A stretch of DNA of 7,410 nt from Chloroflexota bacterium (GTDB lineage Bacteria > Chloroflexota > Anaerolineae > Promineifilales > Promineifilaceae): contig CP070688.1 in NCBI GenBank assembly GCA_020353135.1, positions 2,687,878-2,695,287 of the forward strand. The letters are read 5' to 3'. A program made the translations under genes and the position numbers. This document shows, one piece after another, positions 1-6,881 of the stretch. The number at the start of each line of letters is the position of its first letter. Positions within the stretch are counted from its first letter, which is position 1. The notes beneath the pieces are model-generated. The model worked only from the letters and a program-made list of their open reading frames with translations. It was not told where the DNA came from and made no database searches.

Positions 1-1639
1 ACTATTTGCCTTGCTGGCCCTGCTTGGCCTGAGTTGGTGGTTATCGCCAACCGAGCATCAAGCCTGGGCCCAGGGCGGCAACCTGCTAACAAATCCCAGT
101 TTCGAAGGAGATTACTCAAGCTATATCCCCGAGACGCCCCAGGAATTGGCCGATTGTCCGCGGAATATTTGTACCACCGCCCAGATGCCATCGGGCTGGA
201 AGCCTTGGTGGATAAAAGAACGCCCCACCGACGTCAACCCAGAATACAAACCGGCCGAAACGAACGTCGGCGGCGGTCGTATCCATTCTGGCAGCCGGGC
301 GGCGCAGTACTTCTCCTTCTGGTCGACCCACAAGGCCGGCTTGCGCCAGACGGTGACCGTGCCAGCCAACTCCGTGGTGCAGTTCACAGTCTTTGGCCAG
401 GCCTGGATGTCAGAGGCGGACAAAGCGGACGTCTCCGACCGTTCGGGAACGCCAAATATGCGGGTCGGCATTGACCCAACGGGCGGCACCAATGTTTTCA
501 GCCCGAATATCGTATGGTCTGAGTTTCAGCAGCCTTATGACGCCTACGCTCCGTTCGCGGTACAGGCCCAGGCCCAGGGCGACAAAGTGACTGTCTTCAC
601 TTACTCGGCGCCAAGCGTTAATCCTAACAGCCCCGAATACGGATTTAAGCACAATGACATCTATTGGGATGATGCATCGTTGGTAGCAACCGGCGGCGCA
701 GCCCCGGCCGTGGCGCCACCTGTTAGCGGCGGCGGAGCAAGCAACGATCCCGCCCCGGCGCCGGCCGTCCAGGCCCAGTTTGTTGCGGCACCCACCGCAA
801 CGCCCAACGCGGACGGTATCATCTACGCCGAGGTGCAACCGGGTGATTCTATATGGGCGTTGGCGGCCAGGGCAGGTCTGACGTTGGACGAAATCCTTGA
901 ATTAAATGAAGTGAGCAAAGACACCCTCCTGCGGCCGGGCGATCTTATCATCGTCGGACACGGCGATCCGCCGGGCGAAGAGGCTCCGGCCGAAGTTGAA
1001 AGCGCGGGTGGCAGCAGCGAGGCCGCTCCATCTGAGGAGGTCGAAATTGCCGAGGCGCAGCCGGAAAGCCAGGTCCAGGCCGAAAGCGAACCTGCGCCGG
1101 CCGAAAGCGGGCAAGCCGAAGGCCAAGATCCTTTGGCTGTCTCCGTTTGTTTGAAGGCCTACGATGACCTCAACGCCGATGGCGTTCAGGATGCTGACGA
1201 GGCCTTGCGCCCGGCCGTGGCATTCACTATCAGCGATGGTCAGGCGGATGTGAGCAACTACGTCACCGACGGCCAGTCTGAACCGTTTTGCGTGGAGGGC
1301 CTTCACGCTGGCAGCTACCGCGTCACTCGTTCTGTCTTGCCGAACGAAGTCCTCACGACGCCCGGCGATCGGGCCGTCTCACTTTCAGAAGGTAGTTCGC
1401 TGAATCTCGAATTTGGCAGTTATTTGACCGAAGAGACACTGGCCATGGTCAATAATCCGGGCGAATCAGAGCCGGTCGGAAGCGAGCCAGCGGCCGACAG
1501 CGAGCCGGCGGCCGACAACGGCGATGGACTACTTACGGCGGTCGTGATTGGCGCCGCCGTCGTGGGCGTGCTGCTCCTGGTGGCTGTCGTGGCCATAATC
1601 ATAAACAATCGCCGGGCGCACGCTAGTTCACCCGAGTAA
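1..1639 (+). CDS. Secreted, C-terminally membrane-anchored LysM / SdrD-B-like surface protein (5' partial)
   Basis: The frame is open to the left edge (codons from position 2), and the visible N-terminus is the hydrophobic core of a signal peptide ending in AWA|Q, so the true start lies upstream. The TTG at 11 is internal; residues below are counted from it. Order: signal peptide remnant 1-20; jelly-roll/carbohydrate-binding-like domain about 23-228, opening NLLTNPSFEGDY and containing GIDPTGGTN and IYWDDASL; LysM domain about 272-316 (VQPGDSIWALAARAGLT ... LRPGDLIIVG), a fold that binds N-acetylglucosamine polymers such as peptidoglycan; Glu/Ala/Pro linker about 320-374; SdrD-B-like Ig domain about 376-472 with D386-x-N388-x-D390-G and cysteines 380 and 427; stalk with SEPAAD repeats; one membrane helix about 509-531; short tail NNRRAHASSPE. 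The predicted topology is outside domain, inside basic tail. It is a paralogue of the next gene, which begins 67 nt downstream. The ligand of the N-terminal domain is unknown. Architecture is well supported; function is inferred. Confidence 0.85.
   Translation, partial: LFALLALLGLSWWLSPTEHQAWAQGGNLLTNPSFEGDYSSYIPETPQELADCPRNICTTAQMPSGWKPWWIKERPTDVNPEYKPAETNVGGGRIHSGSRAAQYFSFWSTHKAGLRQTVTVPANSVVQFTVFGQAWMSEADKADVSDRSGTPNMRVGIDPTGGTNVFSPNIVWSEFQQPYDAYAPFAVQAQAQGDKVTVFTYSAPSVNPNSPEYGFKHNDIYWDDASLVATGGAAPAVAPPVSGGGASNDPAPAPAVQAQFVAAPTATPNADGIIYAEVQPGDSIWALAARAGLTLDEILELNEVSKDTLLRPGDLIIVGHGDPPGEEAPAEVESAGGSSEAAPSEEVEIAEAQPESQVQAESEPAPAESGQAEGQDPLAVSVCLKAYDDLNADGVQDADEALRPAVAFTISDGQADVSNYVTDGQSEPFCVEGLHAGSYRVTRSVLPNEVLTTPGDRAVSLSEGSSLNLEFGSYLTEETLAMVNNPGESEPVGSEPAADSEPAADNGDGLLTAVVIGAAVVGVLLLVAVVAIIINNRRAHASSPE
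1481..1516 (+). repeat. 18-bp tandem duplication coding SEPAAD
   Basis: Two adjacent 18-bp copies (1481-1498 and 1499-1516) differ at one base and encode SEPAAD twice. A diverged half copy coding SEPVG lies just before them. The repeat sits in the stalk between the Ig-like domain and the membrane helix of the first surface protein, where changes in length are probably tolerated. Confidence 0.8.
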
Positions 1640-1692
1640 GATCAAAGTATCAAATCAAGATGATGCGCCATGCCTTTTCATGTGCCGGCGCC

Positions 1693-1697
1693 GAGGG
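1693..1697 (+). promoter_or_regulatory. Ribosome binding site that sets the start of the second surface protein
   Basis: GAGGG lies 9 nt before the ATG at 1707. The earlier in-frame ATG at 1680 would place this motif inside the coding region and put an Arg-rich stretch ahead of a standard MKR-type signal peptide. The 1707 start is therefore preferred. Confidence 0.7.
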
Positions 1698-1706
1698 AAA
1701 ATTCGA

Positions 1707-3053
1707 ATGAAACGGCTGATCGTACGATTATCGCAGTTACTCTTGCTACTCTGTCTACTTCTCCTGGCGGTACGTCATGACGCCGAACCGACTTCCGCTG
1801 CGCCGGCGCGACAGTCGAATTTGCTGCCCAACCCGAGCTTCGAGGAACCCTACAGCGGCAGCGGCACGGCCCAGAATTGGTCTCCGTGGCATCAAGAGCT
1901 GAACTCCAACCCCAAACCTGAGAATTGCAGCGAGACGTACTCGGTCTTACCGAAGTGGTCGCCGGAGTACAATGGCAACATCATCCTGGACGGCGCCCGT
2001 TCGCAGCACGTTGGCAACCAGTTTGACACCTGGCGCGGCGGCATCATGCAGACGATTAACGTCAACCCCGGCTCCACCTATCGCCTCACATTCTTCGGTA
2101 CTGGCCGCGCTTCCAACGACCAGTATCCCGCACCCAGTGACACTTCAGTCAACCTGGGGGTCCGGGGCGGCATCGACCCCAACGGCAGCGGCCTCTGGCA
2201 CGACAGTGACATAGTTTGGGGTGGCTCAGGATCGCCTCATATGGGCGGCGGCACAGGGAACTGGCAACAGTTCTCCGTAGAAGCGACGGCGACCGGCAGT
2301 CAGGTGACGATCTTCATGCAGGGCGACACCACCGGCGCCGGCCAGTGCCGAAAACACCTCGACGTCTGGTTCGACAAGGCGGAATTGGTTGAGGTCGGAC
2401 CGCCGCCAACAAATACGCCGCCTCCCCCTCCGCCACCTCCGCCGGCTACCAATACGCCGCTGCCGCCTACCGTGACGCCAACGCCGGCGATCCCCCCCAC
2501 GGCGACGCCCGTACCGACCGAAACGCCGACTAACACTCCTGTTCCACCTCAAGGCGGCGTCATCTGCGTCAATGCCTTCGCCGACACCAATGCCAACGGT
2601 TTGCGCGATCCAGATGAAGGATATATGGCCGGGGTGACTTTCACCGTTGCCCAGGGCGATCAGGTTGTGGCCAGCGGTGTCTCTTCCGGAGCCAGCACGG
2701 CCATCTGCTTTCCAGGAATTCCGGCCGGCACATATGTCGTGTCCCAGCAGGTGCCGAGAAATGTAGAGATGACCACGGCCCAAAACGCGACAGTTGACGT
2801 TACCGATGGCTCGACCATCTCCCTGGAATTCGGCAGTCGGGTTGTATCGGAAGACTCAGGCGAGGCGATCGGCGAAGTCACGCCGGATTCCGGCGAAGGG
2901 CAGTCTCCAGATGAGGGCGACGGCAGCAGTGCGGGCAATGACGGTCCCAGCCTATTGGCCATAGTCGGCCTGGTGGCTATTTTGCTAGCCGTCGTCTTGC
3001 TAGTGGTTCTCATCGTGATCCTATTGCGACAGTCACGCCCAACCGAAAGCTAG
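1707..3053 (+). CDS. Secreted, C-terminally membrane-anchored surface protein with Pro/Thr stalk and SdrD-B-like domain
   Basis: The product has 448 residues from the ATG at 1707; an in-frame ATG at 1680 is less likely. Order: signal peptide 1 to about 34 (MKRLIVRLSQ, then a Leu-rich core; cleavage perhaps after APA); jelly-roll/carbohydrate-binding-like domain about 38-230, opening NLLPNPSFEEPY, with RGGIDPNGSG and VWFDKAELV matching equivalent segments of the preceding paralogue; Pro/Thr linker 232-281; SdrD-B-like Ig domain about 284-383 with D293-x-N295-x-N297-G-x-x-D301-x-D303-E304 and cysteines 287 and 334; acidic Gly/Ser stalk; one membrane helix about 415-440; tail RQSRPTES. It is expected to sit outside the cell, anchored in the membrane. 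There is no LysM domain, unlike the paralogue; the Pro/Thr linker takes its place. The linker may be O-glycosylated (inference). No catalytic motif is seen, so a structural or glycan-binding role is likelier than an enzyme. Confidence 0.88.
   Translation: MKRLIVRLSQLLLLLCLLLLAVRHDAEPTSAAPARQSNLLPNPSFEEPYSGSGTAQNWSPWHQELNSNPKPENCSETYSVLPKWSPEYNGNIILDGARSQHVGNQFDTWRGGIMQTINVNPGSTYRLTFFGTGRASNDQYPAPSDTSVNLGVRGGIDPNGSGLWHDSDIVWGGSGSPHMGGGTGNWQQFSVEATATGSQVTIFMQGDTTGAGQCRKHLDVWFDKAELVEVGPPPTNTPPPPPPPPPATNTPLPPTVTPTPAIPPTATPVPTETPTNTPVPPQGGVICVNAFADTNANGLRDPDEGYMAGVTFTVAQGDQVVASGVSSGASTAICFPGIPAGTYVVSQQVPRNVEMTTAQNATVDVTDGSTISLEFGSRVVSEDSGEAIGEVTPDSGEGQSPDEGDGSSAGNDGPSLLAIVGLVAILLAVVLLVVLIVILLRQSRPTES
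2400..2549 (+). repeat. Low-complexity Pro/Thr linker region
   Basis: These 150 bases encode 50 residues, of which 25 are Pro and 13 are Thr, including a run of nine Pro and three TNTP units. The DNA is a degenerate CCN/ACN repeat. The opposite strand stays open as Gly/Arg-rich frames for this reason, and these are not genes. Such linkers are common in secreted Chloroflexota proteins. Confidence 0.85.
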
Positions 3054-3117
3054 CGCGCGTTGCGTGACCGCTGGCATGTGAATCGGGGCGGCCAGGTCTC
3101 CCTTGAGTAGGTAGCAC

Positions 3118-6100
3118 ATGACCGGTATTGCGTCACGCATTAAACAGACACCAGCCGCGAGAACGTGGTTCCTGGCGGCGGCTGTGCTCATTGCGATGGC
3201 TGCGGCCGCTCCTTTGTTTTTCGACGCGGGTTTGCTCAATACGCGCGGCGGCGGCGACAGCCCGTTCCTGTTACAACGCCTTCACCAACTCTCCGCTGCC
3301 GTGGCTGACGGCCACTTCCCGGTCCGCTGGATGCCGGACGCCAATTATGGTTATGGTTATCCTTTCTACAATTATTACGCCCCCCTTTCCATCTACATCG
3401 CCGCTTTGTGGCGCTTCTTGGGCGCCGGCTTTGTCCTGGCTATCAAGCTGGCCCAATTGTCTGGATTTGTCGTCGCAGCCTGGGGGATGTACCAGCTCGG
3501 CCGGCGCTGGCTGGGCAATCACTGGGCCGGCTTGCTGGCCGCCGCCGCCTATACGCTGGCGCCTTTCCACATGGTCAATGTGTACGTTCGCGGCGACTCT
3601 CTGGCAGAGTTTTGGGCGATGGCCCTATATCCGCTCGTCATTCTGGCCGTGGACCATCTGGCGTCAACAACAGTCACCCAGCAGGCGAATCACTCTGTCA
3701 GAAAGAGGCGACGGCTAGGGATAGCGTTGCTGGCCATTGTCTATGCCGCTTTGATCCTGAGCCACAATATCTCGGCCCTCATTTTCACACCGTTCCTGCT
3801 CTTGTACCTGGCATTCGATGGCTGGCCAAAGGCGGAGGAAGCCTACAACCAGGGCGGTCATCAGCAAAACGCCGCGCCCGCACAAAAATCGATTTGGCGC
3901 ACTTCGCGCGGCAGGCATCTGACCTGGGCCATTCTGTCCTTGTCGCTGGCCCTGGCCCTGGCGGCCTGGTTTTGGCTTCCGGCCCTGGCCGAATCTTCAA
4001 TAGCCCAGCTTGGTCCGGTGACTGAAGGCCACTTTCATTACGGCAACCATTTTCGCGACTCGAATCTGGTCCAGGGTACATTCCTCTTCAATTATGATAC
4101 CGTGGACGGCCGTGCATTTAGCATGGGCCTGGTGCAGACAATCACCCTTGTATTGGGCGCAATCGCGTTGGTGCTTTACGGTCGGCGTCCGCCGTATTTC
4201 GTCAGCCGCGGCCGGCAGCTTTATATTTTCACCGGCCTACTATTGGCCACCTTCATGATCACTTCCTTATCCTCGCCCATTTGGGACAATCTGCCGCTGT
4301 TGTCTTTCACCCAATTCCCGTGGCGATTCCTGTCAATCCAGGCCTTCTTCGGCTCTTTGGCCGCCGCCGGGTTGGCCTTGTTGCCGGGCCGGCGCCTGAT
4401 AGTTCCGCTGGTCGTGATCCTGCTGGCGGTATCTTCGTTGGCCGGACTCAGGCTTGACTTCCTGCCCTTGACCGACGCCGACATTACGGTCGAACGGCTG
4501 GCTCAATACGAATGGTACAGCGGCAATATCGGTACGACCATCAGCGCCGAATATCTGCCCGATACCGTCCAGCCGCGCCCTTGGACCAGCCAATGGCTGA
4601 ATCGCGGCCAGCGCGATGAGCTTCAGGTCCTGGCTGGCGAGATCGTGGCAATAAAGCCGCTTAGCATGAGCAGCGCCAGGCAAGAGTGGCAGATAACGGC
4701 CGGGGACGCAGGGGCTACCGTCACAATGCCCACCATGGCCTGGCCGGGCTGGTCCGGGACCTTGGACGGCAATCGGGTCGATCTGGACGTCGCCGAAGGC
4801 TCAGGTCTGATCATGTTGACGGTTCCCGCAGGCGAACACACGGTCGAGCTCCAATTGGGCCGCACGCCGATAAGGTTGGCCAGCGAAATAGCGGCTTTGG
4901 CTACGCTGTTTATTTGCGCCTGGCTGGTGGTTACGTCGAAGCACTGGCCTTTTGGCCGGAAGGCTATCTACTTCGTGAGTGGGCTGCTGCTGCTCAGCGT
5001 CATTCTACGTTTACTGCCAGAAGCAGAGTTGCGAGCAGATGTTTTGAATTGGGATTTCGGCCAACTGGCCTATCTGCACCACGCCGACGAAGAGATCGTT
5101 TTCGAAAACGGAGCCAGGTTAGAGAGCTACAGCTACAGCAGCGACGAAGTGTCGGCCGGCGAGACGTTGCTAATAACCCTAAACTGGGCTGATGGAGCGG
5201 CCGAACAAGCCAATCTTAGTCTGACGACGCCGGCAGCGAATCGCGGTTTTCGTCCGCCCCCTTTCAGCCGACAGTACCAGGACATTAGGCTGGGCGCCGT
5301 TCCGTATAGCTTGGCAATCCCGGAGAACGCCCCGTCCGGCCTGGTATTACCTCGCCTGGCCATACCTGGGGCGAAGGCGCTGACGCCTTCGGGCTTACAG
5401 CGCGGCCATGTCTTCCTGCGGCCGATTCTACTTGGCGACAAACCGCAGCCAGCTGGTGTCGCTGAGGATTTGCTGGATGCGCGAGCCGTGCAGGTGACGC
5501 CTCGCGGCAGTGATCTGCTTGACCTTCAACTGCAGTGGCTTACCCGCCGGCCGCTCACGGAAAATTACAACTACTCGCTTCGCCTGGTCGACGGCCGTGG
5601 CGGTGAGGTGGCCAGCTCAGACGGACAGCCCGGTCATGGCTATCTTCCGAGCAGCGGCTGGCCTACCAATTTGTGGGTCGACGACTGGATCAGCATGAAA
5701 TTGCCGCAGAGCCTGCAGGATTCAGCCCCTGAGGGTCCTTTTGCTCTCGTGATTCGTTTATACGATACGGCCAGCAAGGAGGCTGTACTGACCCGCTTGC
5801 TTGGCCAAATGAACTGGCAGGATGGGCAACTTCACTTCTCTCCTGGCCAACCGGTATTCGACGTGCCCGCGCAGGCATCGCCCCTCAGCGCTGGATTCGG
5901 CCGGGATGTCGGGCTGGCCGGCTACGCCCTGGATCACCACGAGGACCGGCTCAACCTGACCCTATACTGGCATGCCCGCGCGGCCATCCAGCTGGATCTG
6001 TTCCACTTTGTTCACGTCGAAGATGCCGACGGCCTGATCGTAGCTCAGCATGACAGCATGCCCCGCCGCAATACGTACCCTACCAGCCAGTGGCGAGCCG

Positions 6101-6285
6101 GCGAGGTCGTCGCCGACGACATGGACGTCGACTTGAGCGAGTTGCCGGCCGGCAATTACTCGCTGTATGTTGGGCTTTACAGGCTGCAAGACGGCCAAGC
6201 CCATCGCCTGCCGATTTCCGGCGCTGAAGACCAGGCCACGAGCGACCAACGTCTGAAATTATCCGAAAGGATCGTGGTCGAATAG
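3118..6285 (+). CDS. PTPS-related (GT-C-like) polytopic membrane protein with C-terminal Ig-like repeats
   Basis: The product has 1055 residues. An in-frame TAG at 3112-3114 makes the ATG at 3118 the first available start; the upstream AGTAGGT is only a weak ribosome site. Residues 1-445 are strongly hydrophobic and resemble the '6-pyruvoyl-tetrahydropterin synthase related' membrane family, which despite its name looks like GT-C glycosyltransferases. Signatures: first outer loop with G46-D47 and GHFPVRW (65-71), then GYGYPFYNYYAPL; RGDSLAEF near 158; LSHN near 214; FHYGNHF in a later loop; FPWRFL at 400-405. D47 is the candidate catalytic or metal-binding acid by analogy with GT-C enzymes. 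A soluble domain spans about 446-585, helices about 589-607 and 616-634, and an outer region 635-1055 with three related beta-rich repeats (about 658-775, 782-895, 927-1040). The gene lies 64 nt after the second surface-protein gene. Role in envelope glycan transfer is inferred; the substrate is unknown. Stop codons TAG and TGA are in tandem. Confidence 0.85.
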   Translation: MTGIASRIKQTPAARTWFLAAAVLIAMAAAAPLFFDAGLLNTRGGGDSPFLLQRLHQLSAAVADGHFPVRWMPDANYGYGYPFYNYYAPLSIYIAALWRFLGAGFVLAIKLAQLSGFVVAAWGMYQLGRRWLGNHWAGLLAAAAYTLAPFHMVNVYVRGDSLAEFWAMALYPLVILAVDHLASTTVTQQANHSVRKRRRLGIALLAIVYAALILSHNISALIFTPFLLLYLAFDGWPKAEEAYNQGGHQQNAAPAQKSIWRTSRGRHLTWAILSLSLALALAAWFWLPALAESSIAQLGPVTEGHFHYGNHFRDSNLVQGTFLFNYDTVDGRAFSMGLVQTITLVLGAIALVLYGRRPPYFVSRGRQLYIFTGLLLATFMITSLSSPIWDNLPLLSFTQFPWRFLSIQAFFGSLAAAGLALLPGRRLIVPLVVILLAVSSLAGLRLDFLPLTDADITVERLAQYEWYSGNIGTTISAEYLPDTVQPRPWTSQWLNRGQRDELQVLAGEIVAIKPLSMSSARQEWQITAGDAGATVTMPTMAWPGWSGTLDGNRVDLDVAEGSGLIMLTVPAGEHTVELQLGRTPIRLASEIAALATLFICAWLVVTSKHWPFGRKAIYFVSGLLLLSVILRLLPEAELRADVLNWDFGQLAYLHHADEEIVFENGARLESYSYSSDEVSAGETLLITLNWADGAAEQANLSLTTPAANRGFRPPPFSRQYQDIRLGAVPYSLAIPENAPSGLVLPRLAIPGAKALTPSGLQRGHVFLRPILLGDKPQPAGVAEDLLDARAVQVTPRGSDLLDLQLQWLTRRPLTENYNYSLRLVDGRGGEVASSDGQPGHGYLPSSGWPTNLWVDDWISMKLPQSLQDSAPEGPFALVIRLYDTASKEAVLTRLLGQMNWQDGQLHFSPGQPVFDVPAQASPLSAGFGRDVGLAGYALDHHEDRLNLTLYWHARAAIQLDLFHFVHVEDADGLIVAQHDSMPRRNTYPTSQWRAGEVVADDMDVDLSELPAGNYSLYVGLYRLQDGQAHRLPISGAEDQATSDQRLKLSERIVVE

Positions 6286-6298
6286 TGAATGGTCTTTA

Positions 6299-6366
6299 GC
6301 CAGCAGCTGGCTTGCCAATAACTGGCTTGCCAGTAGTCAACTTGCCAGTAGCTGGCCGCTGGTAGT
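6299..6366. repeat. Array of 15-bp palindromic units between convergent genes; possible two-way terminator
   Basis: Three full 15-bp units (6305-6319, 6320-6334, 6335-6349) and a partial fourth share CTTGCCA at exact 15-bp spacing (6311, 6326, 6341). The consensus is close to A-ACTGGC-TT-GCCAGT, itself an inverted repeat; the middle unit has perfect 6-bp arms. GCCAGC-A-GCTGGC (6299-6311) begins the array. Bases 6300-6311 can also pair with 6344-6355 in 11 of 12 positions, counting one G-T, giving an outer stem around the inner one. The array fills most of the gap between the stop codons of two convergent genes, where a structure could end transcription from both sides. No T-run follows, so it is not a standard intrinsic terminator. 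Confidence 0.75.
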
Positions 6367-6384
6367 GATAAGAGGTTCCGGTCG

Positions 6385-6843
6385 TCAACCAGCCAGCGCG
6401 GCGACAGCCCGGCCTATGCTGTTCTTGGGGCTGATCTTAAATTGAACGTCCTCTATCTTGCCTTCCGCATCAATGATGAAGTGGCTGCGTATGATGCCCA
6501 TGTACGATCGGCCGTACATCTTCTTCTCTCCCCAGACGCCGTAAGCTTCAGCCACCTGGTGGTCCGGGTCGGAAAGCAGGGGATAAGGTAGGTTCTCCTC
6601 AGCCTTCCATTTCGCCAGGGCGGCCGGTTGATCGGGGCTAACTCCGACGACGGTGGCGTTGCCGGCCTCTATTTTGGGGAAGTTATCCCGCAGACCGCAC
6701 GCTTGAACCGTGCAGCCAGAAGTGCCAGCCTTGGGATAAAAGAACAGGACCAATCGCTGGCCGCGAAAGTCGGATAGCTTCACCGGCTGCCCCTCAGAGT
6801 CGAGCAACTCAAATTCAGGGGCTATTTCGGAAACATTTAGCAT
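6385..6843 (-). CDS. bcp: Peroxiredoxin, Bcp-type thioredoxin-dependent thiol peroxidase
   Basis: The product has 152 residues, a normal length for the Bcp/PrxQ family, and is cytoplasmic with no signal peptide. It reduces hydrogen peroxide and organic hydroperoxides, using thioredoxin as reductant. The active site reads FYPKAGTSGCTVQACGLRD: P37, T41 and peroxidatic C44 form the PxxxTxxC motif, and C49, five residues later, is the expected resolving cysteine of the atypical 2-Cys class (E. coli Bcp has the pair at 45 and 50). R119 in GRSYMGIIRSHFIID is the likely second active-site arginine. The start has a good ribosome site. The gene lies 38 nt after an aminotransferase gene on the same strand, so co-transcription is likely without implying a shared pathway. 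No OxyR or PerR-like site is evident in the gap. Family assignment is firm; the exact in vivo substrate is not. Confidence 0.96.
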   Translation of the reverse strand: MLNVSEIAPEFELLDSEGQPVKLSDFRGQRLVLFFYPKAGTSGCTVQACGLRDNFPKIEAGNATVVGVSPDQPAALAKWKAEENLPYPLLSDPDHQVAEAYGVWGEKKMYGRSYMGIIRSHFIIDAEGKIEDVQFKISPKNSIGRAVAALAG

Positions 6844-6847
6844 ATTT

Positions 6848-6854
6848 CTCTCCC
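6848..6854 (-). promoter_or_regulatory. Ribosome binding site of the peroxiredoxin gene
   Basis: On the minus strand GGGAGAG ends 4 nt before the ATG (its GGGAG core 6 nt before). It supports the start at 6843, which gives the family-typical MLNVSEIAPEFEL beginning. Confidence 0.7.
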
Positions 6855-6860
6855 AATTTA

Positions 6861-6881
6861 GCAGCTTTAAGCTCTTAGCTT
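6861..6881. repeat. Overlapping short AGCTT palindromes in the aminotransferase-peroxiredoxin gap
   Basis: The 38-nt gap holds three AGCT words. AGCTT-T-AAGCT (6863-6873) and AAGCT-CTT-AGCTT (6869-6881) are perfect 5-bp inverted repeats that share an arm. They begin just after the stop of the aminotransferase gene and end before the peroxiredoxin ribosome site. The stems are short and A/T-rich, so a strong terminator is unlikely; a degenerate intergenic repeat of the same style as the array at 6299-6366 is possible. Confidence 0.5.

Noticed and set aside
11..13. TTG as the start of the first gene
   Set aside because: It falls in the middle of a signal-peptide core, and the frame stays open to the window edge.
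1536..1636. C-terminal sorting signal (LPXTG or PEP-CTERM type)
   Set aside because: Neither surface protein has an LPXTG-like or PEP motif before the helix; they look like plain membrane anchors.
1680..1706. ATG at 1680 as the start of the second surface protein
   Set aside because: GAGGG and correct spacing favour 1707, and the extra residues would put an Arg-rich stretch before a typical signal peptide.
1752..1754. Lipoprotein cysteine (C16) in the Leu-rich signal peptide
   Set aside because: The preceding residues are all Leu, with no small residue before Cys as a lipobox needs, and the hydrophobic core continues beyond it.
2226..2783. Long open frame on the minus strand opposite the Pro/Thr linker
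   Set aside because: Its product is Arg/Gly-rich low complexity, the mirror of the CCN/ACN repeats, with no recognisable domain, and it lies wholly inside a well-supported gene.
3054..3117. Promoter or terminator between the second surface protein and the membrane protein
   Set aside because: No convincing -35/-10 pair or stem with T-run is visible in the 64-nt gap.
3408..4025. 205-codon open frame in another + frame within the membrane-protein gene
   Set aside because: It is a shadow frame in G+C-rich DNA with no domain, and the overlapping frame has clear family motifs.
6299..6366. CRISPR array
   Set aside because: Units are 15 bp, contiguous and degenerate, with no unique spacers and no cas genes nearby.
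6299..6366. Standard Rho-independent terminator
   Set aside because: Stems exist but no T-run follows on either strand, so only a possible terminator role is mentioned.
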